A stretch of 64,000 nucleotides of DNA from Streptomyces sp. TG1A-8 (GCF_030499535.1 NZ_JASTLB010000001.1:5022001-5086000), one strand, 5' to 3'; shown: positions 25,223-35,505, counted from the stretch's first letter. Numbers and translations: made by a program. The notes: generated by a model not told the origin, from the sequence alone.

Positions 25223-25226
<4 letters not shown>
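24417..25226 (-). CDS. ABC-2 type exporter permease (DrrB-like)
   Basis: This 269-aa permease has six hydrophobic segments and the ABC-2 pattern, including RRNLLWIRQDPESMFDALLMP at the N-terminus and a conserved QFGSSIFAPTQSMPDWL loop before the last helices. It pairs with the upstream ATPase (25223-26245); the genes overlap by four bases (ATGA), so they are translated together. The pair resembles daunorubicin-type DrrA/DrrB exporters. Substrate unknown. It converges with the SARP gene, whose stop is only 11 bases away. Confidence 0.9.
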
Positions 25227-26245
<1,019 letters not shown>

Positions 26246-26380
26246 GGGGGAGACGATGCCAGGGCCCGCCGACAAACGGCCGACACCTTGCCTACACCCG
26301 GCCTGCGGCCCCCGACGGCTTCCCGGCACGACGGCGGACGGCCGCGCCCGGGCCGGCCGCCGGCCCGGGCGCGGACGGGG

Positions 26381-26416
26381 GACAGCCCGCCGACGGGGGA
26401 CGGTCGGCGGGCTGTC
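26381..26416 (-). terminator. 14-bp perfect hairpin terminator of panB
   Basis: GACAGCCCGCCGAC (26381-26394) and GTCGGCGGGCTGTC (26403-26416) form a perfect 14-bp stem with an 8-base loop. It lies 41 bases past the panB stop and before the ABC exporter start region, so it ends panB transcription. Confidence 0.8.
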
Positions 26417-26457
26417 CGGGGGTGGTGCGGCAGTGGCCGGGCCGGCGCCCGGGGCGC

Positions 26458-27324
26458 TCAGTGGACGGAGTGCTCCTCCAGCGGGAACGTCCCGCCGACG
26501 ACGTCCTCGGCGAACTCCTTCACCGCGCTGTCCATGGCCTCGCGCAGAGCGGCGTACTTCTTCACGAACTTCGGCACCCGGCCGGACGTCAGCCCGAGCA
26601 TGTCGGTCCACACCAGCACCTGCGCGTCCGTCTGCGGCCCGGCCCCGATGCCCACGGTGGGGATGTGCAGCACCCGCGTCACCTCGGCCGCCAGCTCGGC
26701 CGGCACCAGCTCCAGGACCACCGCGAAGGCGCCCGCGTCCTGCACGGACTTCGCGTCCCGCAGCAGTTGCTGGGCCGCCTCCTCGCCCCGCCCCTGCACG
26801 CGGTACCCCATGGCGTTGACCGACTGCGGGGTGAGCCCGATGTGGGCCATCACGGGGATGCCGGACTCCACCAGCAGCCGGATCTGCTCGTGCGAGCGCT
26901 CGCCGCCCTCCAGTTTGACGGCGCCGACCCCGGCCTCCTTCACCAGCCGGGTCGCCGAACGCAGCGCCTGCACCGGGCCCTCCTGGTAGGAGCCGAAGGG
27001 CAGGTCGCCGACGACGAGGGCGCGGCTGGTGCCCCGGACGACGGCCGCGGACAGCATGGTCATCTCGTCGAGGGTGACGGGCACGGTCGTGTCGTACCCC
27101 AGGTGGCAGTTGCCCGCCGAGTCGCCGACGAGGAGCACCGGGATCCCGGCCTCGTCGAAGACGGACGCGGTCATCGCGTCGTAGGCGGTGAGCATGGGCC
27201 ACTTCTCGCCCCGCTCCTTGGCGAGGGCGATGTCGCGGACGGTGATGCGGCGGGTGCCCTTCCCCCCGTACAGCGCCTTGCTGCCGTCGGAGGGCTTGTT
27301 CCGGGCAGCCGAAAGCTGCGTCAT
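26458..27324 (-). CDS. panB: Ketopantoate hydroxymethyltransferase
   Basis: This is the first step of pantothenate (and hence coenzyme A) synthesis: transfer of a hydroxymethyl group from 5,10-methylene-tetrahydrofolate to 2-ketoisovalerate. The 288-aa protein shows [25 protein letters not shown] with metal-ligand Asp, [17 protein letters not shown] and AHIGLTPQ, all family motifs in order. The N-terminal 25 residues ([18 protein letters not shown]) are an actinobacterial extension. The ATG at 27324 has AAGGAG eight bases upstream. Monocistronic; a 14-bp hairpin follows. Confidence 0.96.
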   Translation of the reverse strand: MTQLSAARNKPSDGSKALYGGKGTRRITVRDIALAKERGEKWPMLTAYDAMTASVFDEAGIPVLLVGDSAGNCHLGYDTTVPVTLDEMTMLSAAVVRGTSRALVVGDLPFGSYQEGPVQALRSATRLVKEAGVGAVKLEGGERSHEQIRLLVESGIPVMAHIGLTPQSVNAMGYRVQGRGEEAAQQLLRDAKSVQDAGAFAVVLELVPAELAAEVTRVLHIPTVGIGAGPQTDAQVLVWTDMLGLTSGRVPKFVKKYAALREAMDSAVKEFAEDVVGGTFPLEEHSVH

Positions 27325-27496
27325 GGCAACGGCTCCTTCATCATCTCGAGGCGCCCTGACGGCGTCCCCGGACCGTCTCCATGGTGGCACCTCGCGCCGA
27401 AGGGGACCAGAGGACCCCGGTGTGATCCCCGCGGTGGTGGTCACCCGGCGGGGGAAGACCGCGGCGTGCAAGGCCTCGGTAAAGAATTCAAATACG

Positions 27497-27510
27497 ATAC
27501 GGTTCCGTAT
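27497..27510. promoter_or_regulatory. TetR-type dyad overlapping the EmrB-type exporter promoter
   Basis: ATACGG (27497-27502) and CCGTAT (27505-27510) form a perfect dyad with a 2-base centre. The wider sequence AATACGATACGG-TT-CCGTATTGG resembles operators of TetR regulators of drug exporters. A TAGGGT (27522-27527) follows, seven bases before the exporter ATG, so the dyad covers the -35 region. The TetR gene at 29197 is the obvious candidate partner. Confidence 0.75.
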
Positions 27511-27534
27511 TGGAACGACCGTAGGGTTGACCAC

Positions 27535-29121
27535 ATGACTACGTCCGTCCCCGCCTCCCGGATACCGGAGGCCGTCCACCGGCGACGCTGGGCGATCCTC
27601 GGCGTGCTGATGCTGAGCCTGCTGATCGTCGTCCTGGACAACTCGATCCTGAACGTCGCCATCAAGACCATCGCCACCCCGGCGCCCACCGGCCTCGGTG
27701 CCACGCAGAGCCAGATCGAGTGGGCGATCAACTCCTACACCCTCGTCTTCGCCGGCCTGCTGTTCACCGCCGGCCTGGTCGGCGACCGCCTCGGCCGCAA
27801 GAAGGTGCTGCTCGGCGGCCTCGTCGTGTTCGGCATCGGCTCGGCCCTGGCCGCCGAGTCCGGCTCCCCGGGGCAGCTGATCACCTACCGCGCCGTGATG
27901 GCCCTCGGCGCCGCCTTCGTGATGCCCGCCACCCTCGCCGTGCTGATGAACGTCTTCGAGCGCGAGGAACAGCCCAAGGCCATCGGCATCTGGGCCGGCG
28001 GCGTCGGCCTCGCCATCGCCATCGGTCCGATCACCGGCGGCGCGCTCCTCGACCACTTCTGGTGGGGCTCCGTCTTCCTCGTCAACGTGCCCATCGTGAT
28101 CGTCGCCCTGGCCCTGATGCTCTGGCTGGTGCCCGACTCGCGCGACCCGCACCCCGGCCGCCTCGACCCCATCGGCGTGGTCCTGTCCGTCGTCGGCCTG
28201 GTCCTGCTCGTCTACGGCATCATCAAGGGCGGTGAGCTGGCCGACTTCACCGACGTCAAGGTGCTGGTGCCCGTCGTCGCCGGACTGGCCGTCCTGGTCG
28301 CCTTCGTCGCCTTCGAGGCGCGCACCGACCACCCGTCCCTGGACGTCACCTACTTCAGGAACAAGGCCTTCTCGGCCGCCATGAGCGCCATCGCGCTGGT
28401 CTTCTTCGCGCTGATGGGCGTCACGTTCTTCGGTGTCTTCTACACCCAGAGCGTGCGCGGCTACTCGCCGCTGGAGTCCGGCGTGCTGATGCTGCCGCTG
28501 GCCGCCGCCCAGATGATCTTCGCCCCGCGGGCCCGGCTGGTGGTCCAGCGGTTCGGCAACAAGGCCACGACCACCACGGGCCTGGTGCTGATCGCGGCGA
28601 TGCTGGCCGCCTTCGCCACCTTCGAGGCCGACACGCCGATCTGGTTGCTGGAGGTCGTCTTCTTCCTCATGGGCACCGGCATGGCGCACATCATGACGCC
28701 GACCTCCGTCGTCATCATGCAGGCCCTGCCGCGCGAGAAGGCCGGCTCCGCCTCCGCGCTCAGCAACACCTTCCGCCAGGTCGGCGGCGCCCTCGGCATC
28801 GCCGTCCTCGGCTCGGTGCTCGCGACGGCCTACCGCAACGGCATCGAGGGCAAGCTCGGCCCGGTGCCGCCGGCCCTGCGCGACACGGCCGGCGAGTCCA
28901 TCGAGGCCACCCTCGGCATCGCCGGGAAGCTCGGCCCGCAGGGCAGGGCCCTGATCGGCCCGGCCAACGACGCCTTCCTGCACGCCATGCACGTCACCGC
29001 CCTGTGCGGTACGGGCGTCGCGCTCATCGGCGCCGTGGTGGTGGCCCTGTTCCTGCCGGGCAGGCCGCCGGCCGGCCCGCGGGACGAACGGAGGACGGAA
29101 CTGGTCACCACGGCGGACTGA
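27535..29121 (+). CDS. EmrB/QacA-type MFS exporter (14 helices)
   Basis: This 528-aa drug-proton antiporter of the DHA2 group has motif D1-like [14 protein letters not shown] in helix 1, motif [14 protein letters not shown], motif [15 protein letters not shown] and fourteen hydrophobic segments in total. A C-terminal tail with [12 protein letters not shown] lies in the cytosol. The ATG at 27535 has TAGGGT seven bases upstream, so the mRNA is probably leaderless. The dyad over the promoter and the TetR gene 76 bases downstream on the same strand make a self-contained drug-sensing export unit. Substrate unknown. Confidence 0.92.
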   Translation: MTTSVPASRIPEAVHRRRWAILGVLMLSLLIVVLDNSILNVAIKTIATPAPTGLGATQSQIEWAINSYTLVFAGLLFTAGLVGDRLGRKKVLLGGLVVFGIGSALAAESGSPGQLITYRAVMALGAAFVMPATLAVLMNVFEREEQPKAIGIWAGGVGLAIAIGPITGGALLDHFWWGSVFLVNVPIVIVALALMLWLVPDSRDPHPGRLDPIGVVLSVVGLVLLVYGIIKGGELADFTDVKVLVPVVAGLAVLVAFVAFEARTDHPSLDVTYFRNKAFSAAMSAIALVFFALMGVTFFGVFYTQSVRGYSPLESGVLMLPLAAAQMIFAPRARLVVQRFGNKATTTTGLVLIAAMLAAFATFEADTPIWLLEVVFFLMGTGMAHIMTPTSVVIMQALPREKAGSASALSNTFRQVGGALGIAVLGSVLATAYRNGIEGKLGPVPPALRDTAGESIEATLGIAGKLGPQGRALIGPANDAFLHAMHVTALCGTGVALIGAVVVALFLPGRPPAGPRDERRTELVTTAD

Positions 29122-29196
29122 CCGCTGCCTGCGCCACCACGGGGGAAGGAGGCGTGCTGCGGGACAATGCCCGCAGCACAGTGAGAGGACGGACAC

Positions 29197-29826
29197 GTGA
29201 GCCTTGCCGACAGCCGGCCGCGACCCGGCGCCCCCGCACGGGGCCGCCCCCGCAGCGAGGCCGTGGAACGCGCCATCCTGGAAGGCGTGATGAAGCTCCT
29301 GGAGGAGGGCGTTCCCCTCGCGGAGCTCTCCATCGAGCGCGTCGCGCGCACGGCGGGCGTCGGCAAGGCCACCATCTACCGCCGCTGGAGAGGCAAGGAG
29401 GAGCTCTTCGTCGACGTGGTGCGCGCCGCCGAGCCCCCCGACCCCGAACTCCCCGGCACCTCCATGCGCGACGACCTCGTCGTCCTGCTGGAGTCCCTGC
29501 GCCGGCGCGGCCTGGTCACCCGCTCCTCGGCGATCCTGCACAACGTGTACGCGCAGATGAAGAGCAGCCCCAGGCTGTGGGCCGCCTACCACACCGGCGT
29601 GATAGCGCCCCGCCGCGCCCTCGCCCTCGACGTGCTGCGCCGGGGGCGGCGCAACGGCGAACTCAGGCCGGACATCGACCTGGAACTGGCCAACGACCTG
29701 TTCGTCGGCCCCATGCTCGCCCGCGCCGCCATGCGCCCCGACGCCGACCTGCCCGAGGGCCTGTCCGAGCGGATCGTCGACACGGTCCTGGCCGGCCTAC
29801 GGCCCGTCAGCCCGCCCGCCCGGTGA
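29197..29826 (+). CDS. TetR family transcriptional regulator
   Basis: This 209-aa repressor has an N-terminal helix-turn-helix ([22 protein letters not shown], residues about 45-66), preceded by an Arg-rich arm and followed by the usual [10 protein letters not shown] helix. The C-terminal domain has helices typical of ligand-binding TetR proteins (TetR_C_11-like). The GTG start follows AGAGGAC. It most likely represses the upstream EmrB-type exporter through the dyad at 27497-27510 and is cotranscribed with it. Confidence 0.9.
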   Translation: MSLADSRPRPGAPARGRPRSEAVERAILEGVMKLLEEGVPLAELSIERVARTAGVGKATIYRRWRGKEELFVDVVRAAEPPDPELPGTSMRDDLVVLLESLRRRGLVTRSSAILHNVYAQMKSSPRLWAAYHTGVIAPRRALALDVLRRGRRNGELRPDIDLELANDLFVGPMLARAAMRPDADLPEGLSERIVDTVLAGLRPVSPPAR

Positions 29827-30012
29827 CCCGAGTGTGCGCGTTTGGTCACAGTGCACCCCTGTCCGCGGGGCGATCGGAACTCCTGGCGCCGCCCCGTTCG
29901 TCCTCGTCTTCCGTACGGCCGTCACGGGACGGCGGAACGGAACCGATCATCCCCTAGGGTCGGAGGGACGCGGGGGGCGACGGTGCGCACGGCAGGCAGT
30001 GAGGCAGACGGT

Positions 30013-31083
30013 ATGACGCAGCAGGCGTACAGGACGGGGACGGACAACGGAGACTCGGGGCCCGGGCGACCGGGATCCCGGCTTCGGCGCCTGACACACC
30101 GGCTGACGCACCGTCTCCTGACCGGCTGGCGCGGCGACCCGCGCATCTGGCGGCGCGGCACCGTCGTCGCCGCCCTCGCGCTGCTGCTCGCCCTGGTGAT
30201 GCTGGCCCATTCGCGCATCCCCAACCGGATCGGCAACCTCGGCAGCCTCACGGACACCTTCCTGCCCTGGCTGGGCCTGGCCGTCCCGGTCCTGCTGGTG
30301 CTCGGCCTGGTCCGCCGGTCGGCGACCGCGCTGATCGCGGTGCTGTTGCCGGCGATCGTGTGGCTGAACCTCTTCGGCGGGCTGCTCACCGACAAGTCGG
30401 CCGGCGGCGGCGACCTCATGGTGGCCACCCACAACGTCAACGCCGACAACCCCGATCCGGCGGCCACGGCCCGCGACGTCGCCTCCTCCGGCGCGGACCT
30501 GCTGGCCCTGGAGGAACTGCCCGCCTCCCAGGTGCCGGTGTACGAGAGGGCGCTGGCGCCGACGTACGGGTACCACGCGATCGTCGGCACGGTCGGCCTG
30601 TGGAGCAGGTACCCGATGAGCGGCGTTCGGGCCGTCGACATCAAGCTCGGCTGGAAGCGCGCGATGCGCGCCACCGTCGCCACCCCCGCGGGCCCGCTCG
30701 CGGTGTACGTCGCCCACCTGCCCTCGGTGCGGGTGAAGATGAGGGCCGGGTTCACCGCCCGCCAGCGCGACAAGAGCGCCGACGCGCTCGGCGAGGCGAT
30801 CGCCGGCGAGTCCCTGGGGCGGGTCGTCCTGCTCGGCGACCTGAACGGCACGATGAACGACCGCGCGCTCAACGCCGTCACCTCCCAGATGCGCTCCACG
30901 CAGGGCGCGGCGGGCAGCGGCTTCGGGTTCAGCTGGCCGGCGTCCTTCCCGATGGCCCGGATCGATCAGATCATGGTCAAGGGCGTCGAGCCGGAGAGCT
31001 CCTGGACCCTGCCGCGCACCGGCAGCGACCACCTGCCGGTGGCGGCGCGGGTGAAGCTGGAGGAGACGGACACGTCCTCTTAA
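30013..31083 (+). CDS. Membrane-anchored endonuclease/exonuclease/phosphatase (EEP) family protein
   Basis: This 356-aa protein has three hydrophobic helices near the N-terminus (VVAALALLLALVMLAHS, FLPWLGLAVPVLLVLGL and ALIAVLLPAIVWLNLF) and then an EEP domain facing outward. The catalytic set is visible: THNVNADN (Asn), LLALEELP (Glu metal ligand), a VVLLGDLNGTMND motif (Asp/Asn) and the final GSDHLPV (Asp-His). Substrates in the superfamily range from DNA to sphingomyelin and phosphoinositides. An exported lipid or nucleic-acid phosphodiesterase is plausible. ATG 30013 was taken. A GTG at 29983 is in frame too. TAGGGT (29955-29960) is a likely -10 box. Confidence 0.82.
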   Translation: MTQQAYRTGTDNGDSGPGRPGSRLRRLTHRLTHRLLTGWRGDPRIWRRGTVVAALALLLALVMLAHSRIPNRIGNLGSLTDTFLPWLGLAVPVLLVLGLVRRSATALIAVLLPAIVWLNLFGGLLTDKSAGGGDLMVATHNVNADNPDPAATARDVASSGADLLALEELPASQVPVYERALAPTYGYHAIVGTVGLWSRYPMSGVRAVDIKLGWKRAMRATVATPAGPLAVYVAHLPSVRVKMRAGFTARQRDKSADALGEAIAGESLGRVVLLGDLNGTMNDRALNAVTSQMRSTQGAAGSGFGFSWPASFPMARIDQIMVKGVEPESSWTLPRTGSDHLPVAARVKLEETDTSS

Positions 31084-31184
31084 CCCGCCGTGAACCCGGG
31101 GAATACCGCGCCGGGGGAGTTTTGTTCCGTAACTGAACATAGACTGGCCGGAACTCCACTCCCCCGAAAGGCACAGGTCCTCCC

Positions 31185-32399
31185 ATGCCCCTGGCCCTGC
31201 TCGCCCTGGCCGTCGGCGCCTTCGGCATCGGCACGACCGAGTTCGTGATGATGGGGCTCCTGCCCGACGTCGCCGACGACCTGCACATCTCGATCCCCGC
31301 CGCCGGGCACCTCGTCTCGGCGTACGCGCTGGGCGTCGTCATCGGTGCCCCGCTGCTGGCCGCGCTCACCGCGCGGATGCCCCGCCGCACGGTCCTGATC
31401 GCCCTGATGGTCCTGTTCGTCGCGGGCAACGCCCTGTCCGCGTTCGCCCCCGGCGACACCTCCCTGCTGGCCGCCCGCTTCCTCAGCGGCCTGCCGCACG
31501 GCGCCTTCTTCGGCGTGGGAGCCGTGGTCGCCACGAACATGGTCGCGCCGGAGCGCCGGGCCCGCTCGGTGTCCCTGATGTTCCTCGGCCTGACCGTCGC
31601 CAACATCGCGGGCGTCCCGGTCGCCACCCTGACGGGCCAGCACCTCGGCTGGCGGGCGACCTTCCTGGGCGTCAGCGCGATCGGCCTGGCGGCGATAGCC
31701 GCACTGGCCCTGCTGATCCCGCACGACCACGCCCCCGCCCCCGCGAACGGCCTGCGCGGTGAACTGGCCGCACTGCGCTCCCTCCCGGTCTGGCTGGCCC
31801 TCGGCACGACGGTGGCGGGCTTCGGCGCGCTCTTCGCGGCCTACAGCTACATCAGCCCGATGCTGACGGACGCGGCCGGCTTCGCCGAGACCAACGTGAC
31901 GCTGCTGCTGGCCCTGTTCGGCGTGGGCGCCACGGCCGGCAACCTCCTCGGCGGACGCCTCGCGGACCACTCCCTGCGCGGCACCCTCTTCGGCGGCCTG
32001 GCCTCGCTGGTGGCCGTGCTGCTGCTCTTCCCGCCGCTGATGCGGACGCAGGGCACCGCGGCCCTGGCCGTGGTCCTCCTCGGCACGGCGGCCTTCGTCA
32101 CCGGCTCGCCCCTCCAGATGATGGTCATGGAGAAGGCCTCCGCGGCCCCCTCCCTGGCCTCCTCCGCCAACCAGGCGGCCTTCAACCTGGCCAACGCCGG
32201 CGGCGCCTGGATCGGCGGCCTGGCCCTGGCGGCGGGCTTCGGGGTGACGTCCCCGGCCCTCGCCGGAGCGGCCCTGGCCGTCCTCGGCCTGGGCGTGGCG
32301 GGCGTGGCGCACGCGGTGGACCGGCGCCGCGAGCCGGTCCCGCCGGGCCGGGTCGTCGTCTCCCACGTGCCGGACCGGTCGGAGGCCCTGCACCGCTGA
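31185..32399 (+). CDS. MFS exporter of the AraJ/NepI/CmlR-like DHA1 group
   Basis: This 404-aa twelve-helix transporter starts directly in helix 1 with the group signature ALAVGAFGIGTTEFVMMGLLP. It continues with LVSAYALGVVIGAPLL and RRTVLIALM (motif A), GLPHGAFFGVGAVVA and WRATFLG. Members export arabinose-like sugars, purine ribonucleosides or chloramphenicol; chloramphenicol-type exporters of Streptomyces are close in layout, but specificity cannot be told. A TAGACT (31140-31145) is a plausible -10 box. It overlaps the end of a small GTTC-N7-GAAC dyad (31124-31138). The gene is followed by a bidirectional terminator. Confidence 0.9.
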   Translation: MPLALLALAVGAFGIGTTEFVMMGLLPDVADDLHISIPAAGHLVSAYALGVVIGAPLLAALTARMPRRTVLIALMVLFVAGNALSAFAPGDTSLLAARFLSGLPHGAFFGVGAVVATNMVAPERRARSVSLMFLGLTVANIAGVPVATLTGQHLGWRATFLGVSAIGLAAIAALALLIPHDHAPAPANGLRGELAALRSLPVWLALGTTVAGFGALFAAYSYISPMLTDAAGFAETNVTLLLALFGVGATAGNLLGGRLADHSLRGTLFGGLASLVAVLLLFPPLMRTQGTAALAVVLLGTAAFVTGSPLQMMVMEKASAAPSLASSANQAAFNLANAGGAWIGGLALAAGFGVTSPALAGAALAVLGLGVAGVAHAVDRRREPVPPGRVVVSHVPDRSEALHR

Positions 32400-32408
32400 C
32401 ACGACCGG

Positions 32409-32447
32409 CCCCGGCCCCCCGCACCGCTCCGCGGCGGGGGGCCGGGG
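32409..32447. terminator. Bidirectional terminator between the MFS exporter and the glycosyltransferase
   Basis: CCCCGGCCCCCCGC (32409-32422) and GCGGGGGGCCGGGG (32434-32447) form a perfect 14-bp stem with an 11-base loop. It occupies nearly the whole 55-base gap between two convergent genes, so it can serve both. Confidence 0.8.
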
Positions 32448-32454
32448 CCGCCGG

Positions 32455-34455
32455 TCACCCGAGGCGCCGGACGAGTGCCCGGACGAGGCCGGTCCTGGCC
32501 ACCCGCAGCCCGAACCGCCCGCCCCTGCCGGGGACCGGCTTGGCGTACCGGGGCAGCCCGCAGCGCAGCCACTTCGCCGGGGGTAGGGTCGCGGGCAGGG
32601 GCGGCAGGGGCCACTGCCAGGCCCCGAGCCGGAGGTGACCGCTCCACCGGCCCGCCGGGAGGCGGGTGACGGGGACGCGCACGACGAAGCGGCCGTCCGC
32701 GCCCGGCGCGCGGCGGACCGGGTGGGTGGTGACGTCGCCCCGGTCGCTCGTCAGGACGGCCCTCAACTCGCCCTCGGGGTACGAGGCGAGCGTGCAGCGC
32801 CCGGTGAACTCCAGCTCGGTGGGCGCGTCGGCGGCCCAGCGGCCGCCCCCGTCGAGGATGACGCGGGACGCCACCCGGTGCTTCGCCTCGCCGAGGTCGA
32901 CGGTGAAGTTGCCGTGCGGCTCGGTGGTGTAGAGGGTGACGGCCCGCAGTCCCTCCCCGGTGGCGACGACCCGGGTGCTGGCCCTGCCGAAGACGCCGTC
33001 GGCCCGCCTGCCGCCGATCCGGACCTCCTTGGACACCCCCTGGGCGCCGACGGCGAGCGAGACGTCCCAGAGCCCGTCGCCCAGCGGCCCGCCGCCGGCG
33101 GCGGTCGTCACGTCGAAGACGGCCTCGAACCCGGCCAGTTCGTAGGCGAAGCGGCCCTCGTCCTGCGCCGCCCCGAGTCCCGGCGTCGGGGTGTGGGTGA
33201 CGGGCAGGCGGTACTCGGCACCGCTGCCGCGTTCGCGCAGGACCAGTTCCGTGCTGACGTCACGGGTTTCCACGCGGTGGAGGTAGGCGTGCCCGGCCAG
33301 GTGCACCACGGTGCCCCGCAGCTCGGCCCGGCCGACGTGGTGGCGGCAGCCGAGCTGGGCGGTGACGTCGTAGCAGGAGTCGGGGACCGAACGGGCCGGA
33401 TCGCGCAGGAAGGGGTAGCGCGCGAGGGCGCGGCCCCCGTCGAGGAGGACGGGGGTGGCCGCCTTCGTCCGGGCGAGCTCCTTCTCGAACCGGACGAGCT
33501 CCAGGACCTCGTCCAGCATGCGGTGGCGGACGAGGTGCAGTCGCAGCCGGGCCATCGCCGAGAGCCGGTCGTCCATCCCCTCGTGCCACAGGGGCTCGAC
33601 GGCTTCGGCCAGCCGGGCGAGCGTCTTCTCCTGCATGTGGCGGGGCTCGAAGACGAGCTGGCCGGCGAGCAGGTGCTTGACCTCGACGGTCAGGTGCCGG
33701 TGGGCCAGGTGGTCGCGGCCGGGACCGGGCGGCACGTTGTCCAGGATGAGGGCGGCCATGCGCGGCAGGAGCCGCAGCCGGCGCTCGGACCCGGTCAGCC
33801 GCTGGGTGATGTTGCCCTCGTCCTCGCGCAGCACCCAGTAGAGGCAGTCGTAGTCGGCGACCACGGAGATGCCGGAGGCGTGCAGGTAGGCGGCGCCGAC
33901 GAAGAGCTGGTCCTCGCCGATGGCCAGGTCCGTGGGGAACCGCAGGTGGTGGCGTTCCAGGAGTTCCCGGCGGAACAGCTTCATGGGGTTGAGCGTCCAG
34001 TACACGCGCGAGGAGAACACGTCCGTGCGCGGCTGGTTGCGCTTGAACATGGACGTGGGCGCGCTACGGCCGCCGACGCCCACCATCTTGCCCAGCACGA
34101 TGTCGGTGCCGTTGTCCTCGGCCATCGCGACCATGCGCTCCAGGGCCTCGGGACCGAGGTGGTCGTCGGCGTCCAGGAAGAAGACGAACTCGCCCGTGGC
34201 GCGGTCGAGTCCGGCGTTGCGCGGTGCGGACGGGCCGCCGGAGTTCGCCTGGCGGAAGACGCGCAGCAGCCCGGGGTGGAGCCTGTCCAGACGGTCCAGC
34301 TCCGCCGCCGTGCCGTCGGTGGACCCGTCGTCGACGACGATGACCTCCAGTCGGTCACGGCCGATGGTCTGCTCGGCGACCGAGGCGATGCAGCGCGTCA
34401 GATAAGGCATCGCATTGTAGGCGGCGATAATCACCGAAACGGTGGGGCCGGACAT
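32455..34455 (-). CDS. Family 2 glycosyltransferase with TarS-like C-terminal region
   Basis: This 666-aa protein starts with a GT-A domain (residues 1-230): TVSVIIAAYNAMPYL, VIVVDDGSTDGT, the metal-binding FFLDADDHL and an EDQLF catalytic-base motif. A helical section follows, then a beta-rich region of about 250 residues (two immunoglobulin-like blocks), like the trimerising tail of wall teichoic acid transferases such as TarS. A role in decorating a teichoic-acid-like wall polymer is inferred. ATG 34455 was chosen since GGAGC lies eight bases upstream. In-frame ATGs at 34488 and 34515 are weaker. The leader is strikingly AT-rich against its surroundings. Confidence 0.8.
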   Translation of the reverse strand: MSGPTVSVIIAAYNAMPYLTRCIASVAEQTIGRDRLEVIVVDDGSTDGTAAELDRLDRLHPGLLRVFRQANSGGPSAPRNAGLDRATGEFVFFLDADDHLGPEALERMVAMAEDNGTDIVLGKMVGVGGRSAPTSMFKRNQPRTDVFSSRVYWTLNPMKLFRRELLERHHLRFPTDLAIGEDQLFVGAAYLHASGISVVADYDCLYWVLREDEGNITQRLTGSERRLRLLPRMAALILDNVPPGPGRDHLAHRHLTVEVKHLLAGQLVFEPRHMQEKTLARLAEAVEPLWHEGMDDRLSAMARLRLHLVRHRMLDEVLELVRFEKELARTKAATPVLLDGGRALARYPFLRDPARSVPDSCYDVTAQLGCRHHVGRAELRGTVVHLAGHAYLHRVETRDVSTELVLRERGSGAEYRLPVTHTPTPGLGAAQDEGRFAYELAGFEAVFDVTTAAGGGPLGDGLWDVSLAVGAQGVSKEVRIGGRRADGVFGRASTRVVATGEGLRAVTLYTTEPHGNFTVDLGEAKHRVASRVILDGGGRWAADAPTELEFTGRCTLASYPEGELRAVLTSDRGDVTTHPVRRAPGADGRFVVRVPVTRLPAGRWSGHLRLGAWQWPLPPLPATLPPAKWLRCGLPRYAKPVPGRGGRFGLRVARTGLVRALVRRLG

Positions 34456-34560
34456 GACTGAGTGCTCCAAATTACCGGACAACTCCATTTCGTGGAGTAT
34501 TCCGACGTTTTCCATGGAAGCTTTTTTTGTATGGAGGAATGGTTCCCGAAGGTCTGCGAA
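34456..34560 (-). promoter_or_regulatory. AT-rich leader with two dyads before the glycosyltransferase
   Basis: This stretch drops to roughly half G+C and contains a run of seven T (34522-34528). It has two dyads: ACTCCA (34482-34487) with TGGAGT (34493-34498), and the palindrome TTCCATGGAA (34510-34519). A minus-strand TACAAA near 34526-34531 could be a -10 box. The dyads would lie in the mRNA leader or around the start of transcription. Confidence 0.5.
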
Positions 34561-34674
34561 GGTACCATGAACCGGGGGTCCCGTGCGAGCGGAGAAGTAG
34601 TGAAGTGCCTGCTCAGGGCGGGTTTTGGTCATGTGGCCGATTCGACACCCCGTTTCCCGTTCAAAGCCGGTCGC

Positions 34675-35154
34675 TCACTCCGTTTCGCCTTCTCCGGCGT
34701 ACGGGGAACGGCCGTCCCGCCCGCTATGTGTGGCACGCCTGGAAAGCGCCGTGACGGGATTGGCGATCCCCGCCCGCTCCTCCTCCCGGGGGAGCGGGCG
34801 CACTTCGCACCACACCGTCTTGCGGCCGGCCCCCGGGTCCACGCCCCAGCGCCGCGACAGGGCGCCGACCAGGGTCAGGCCCCGGCCGGACTCGGCGGTC
34901 CCGGCGGCCGGCGCCAGGACGGGCAGGGCGCGCGGGTCGGTGTCGGTGACCTCGACGCGGGTGTGGCCGTCGTCCGTGCCGGTGACCCGGACCGTCACGG
35001 GCGTGCCCTCCCCGAGGTAGTCGATGACGTTCGTCAGCAACTCCGTCGCGCACAGGCGGACGTCGAAGCCGTGCCCGCGCAGGTGGTGGCGCAGTTCCGG
35101 CACCGCCTCGGGGAAGGCGAGCAGGCTCATCTCGAAGGGTTCCGGGGCCGTCAT
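34675..35154 (-). CDS. Anti-sigma-factor-like ATP-binding protein (RsbW/SpoIIAB type)
   Basis: This 159-aa GHKL-type ATPase domain has an N-box CATELLTNVIDYLGEG, a G1 box EVTDTDPRALP and a G2 box ESGRGLTLVGALSRRWG. Residue order matches single-domain serine kinases or anti-sigma switches, which are very numerous in Streptomyces. Its partner sigma factor or antagonist is not next to it. It overlaps the upstream small gene by four bases (ATGA), so the two are coupled. The divergent XRE regulator and DUF397 gene complete a cassette that recurs in these genomes. The last 25 residues after REEER are not part of the domain. Confidence 0.85.
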   Translation of the reverse strand: MTAPEPFEMSLLAFPEAVPELRHHLRGHGFDVRLCATELLTNVIDYLGEGTPVTVRVTGTDDGHTRVEVTDTDPRALPVLAPAAGTAESGRGLTLVGALSRRWGVDPGAGRKTVWCEVRPLPREEERAGIANPVTALSRRATHSGRDGRSPYAGEGETE

Positions 35155-35372
35155 TCGCCCGCCGTCCTGCGGAGGGCGGCGGCGAGCGCCCGGGCCGTGG
35201 CGGTGTTGCAGTTGCCGAGCGCGACGAGGCCGGCGGGGGGCTCGTAACTCCCCGCGAAGCTCGGCAGGTCGACCCGGAGCGAGGGGAGCTTGATGCCGTG
35301 CAGGGCGAGGGCGGTGCGCAGTTCCTCCACGCACAGGGTCGTGTCGTGGGCGGTGGGGGAGTGGTCGGGCAT
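35151..35372 (-). CDS. Small hypothetical protein coupled to the ATP-binding gene
   Basis: This 73-aa acidic to neutral protein begins MPDHSPTAHDTTLCVEEL and has a motif LPSLRVDLPSFAGSYEPPAGLVALGNCNTATARALAAAL. A similar small protein is commonly found between anti-sigma ATPases and XRE regulators in Streptomyces, and its function is not known. ATG 35372 follows AGAGGAC. A GTG/ATG pair at 35414/35411 is in frame but lies inside the dyad of the divergent promoter. Overlaps the next gene by four bases. Confidence 0.7.
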   Translation of the reverse strand: MPDHSPTAHDTTLCVEELRTALALHGIKLPSLRVDLPSFAGSYEPPAGLVALGNCNTATARALAAALRRTAGE

Positions 35373-35397
35373 GGGAGTGGTGTCCTCTTGTGCGGTG

Positions 35398-35415
35398 TGT
35401 GACGAACTCATCACA
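35398..35415. promoter_or_regulatory. TGTGA-N8-TCACA dyad in the divergent promoter region
   Basis: TGTGA (35398-35402) and TCACA (35411-35415) form a perfect 5-bp dyad 26 bases before the small gene and 91 bases before the XRE gene. It could be the operator through which the XRE regulator controls both directions. The spacing of 8 differs from the 6 of CRP-type sites. Confidence 0.45.
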
Positions 35416-35505
35416 GATTGTCCCCAGGACCGCTAGCGTGGAAGCCGATTCGCGTCCGCGGCGCGAACGGCGGAAAACGGCGGTGCGAGTGACGGTGGTG
35501 AGCGC

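Noticed and set aside
35398..35415. TGTGA/TCACA as a CRP binding site
   Set aside because: Spacing is 8 bases rather than 6 and flanks do not fit. An operator of the neighbouring XRE protein is more likely.
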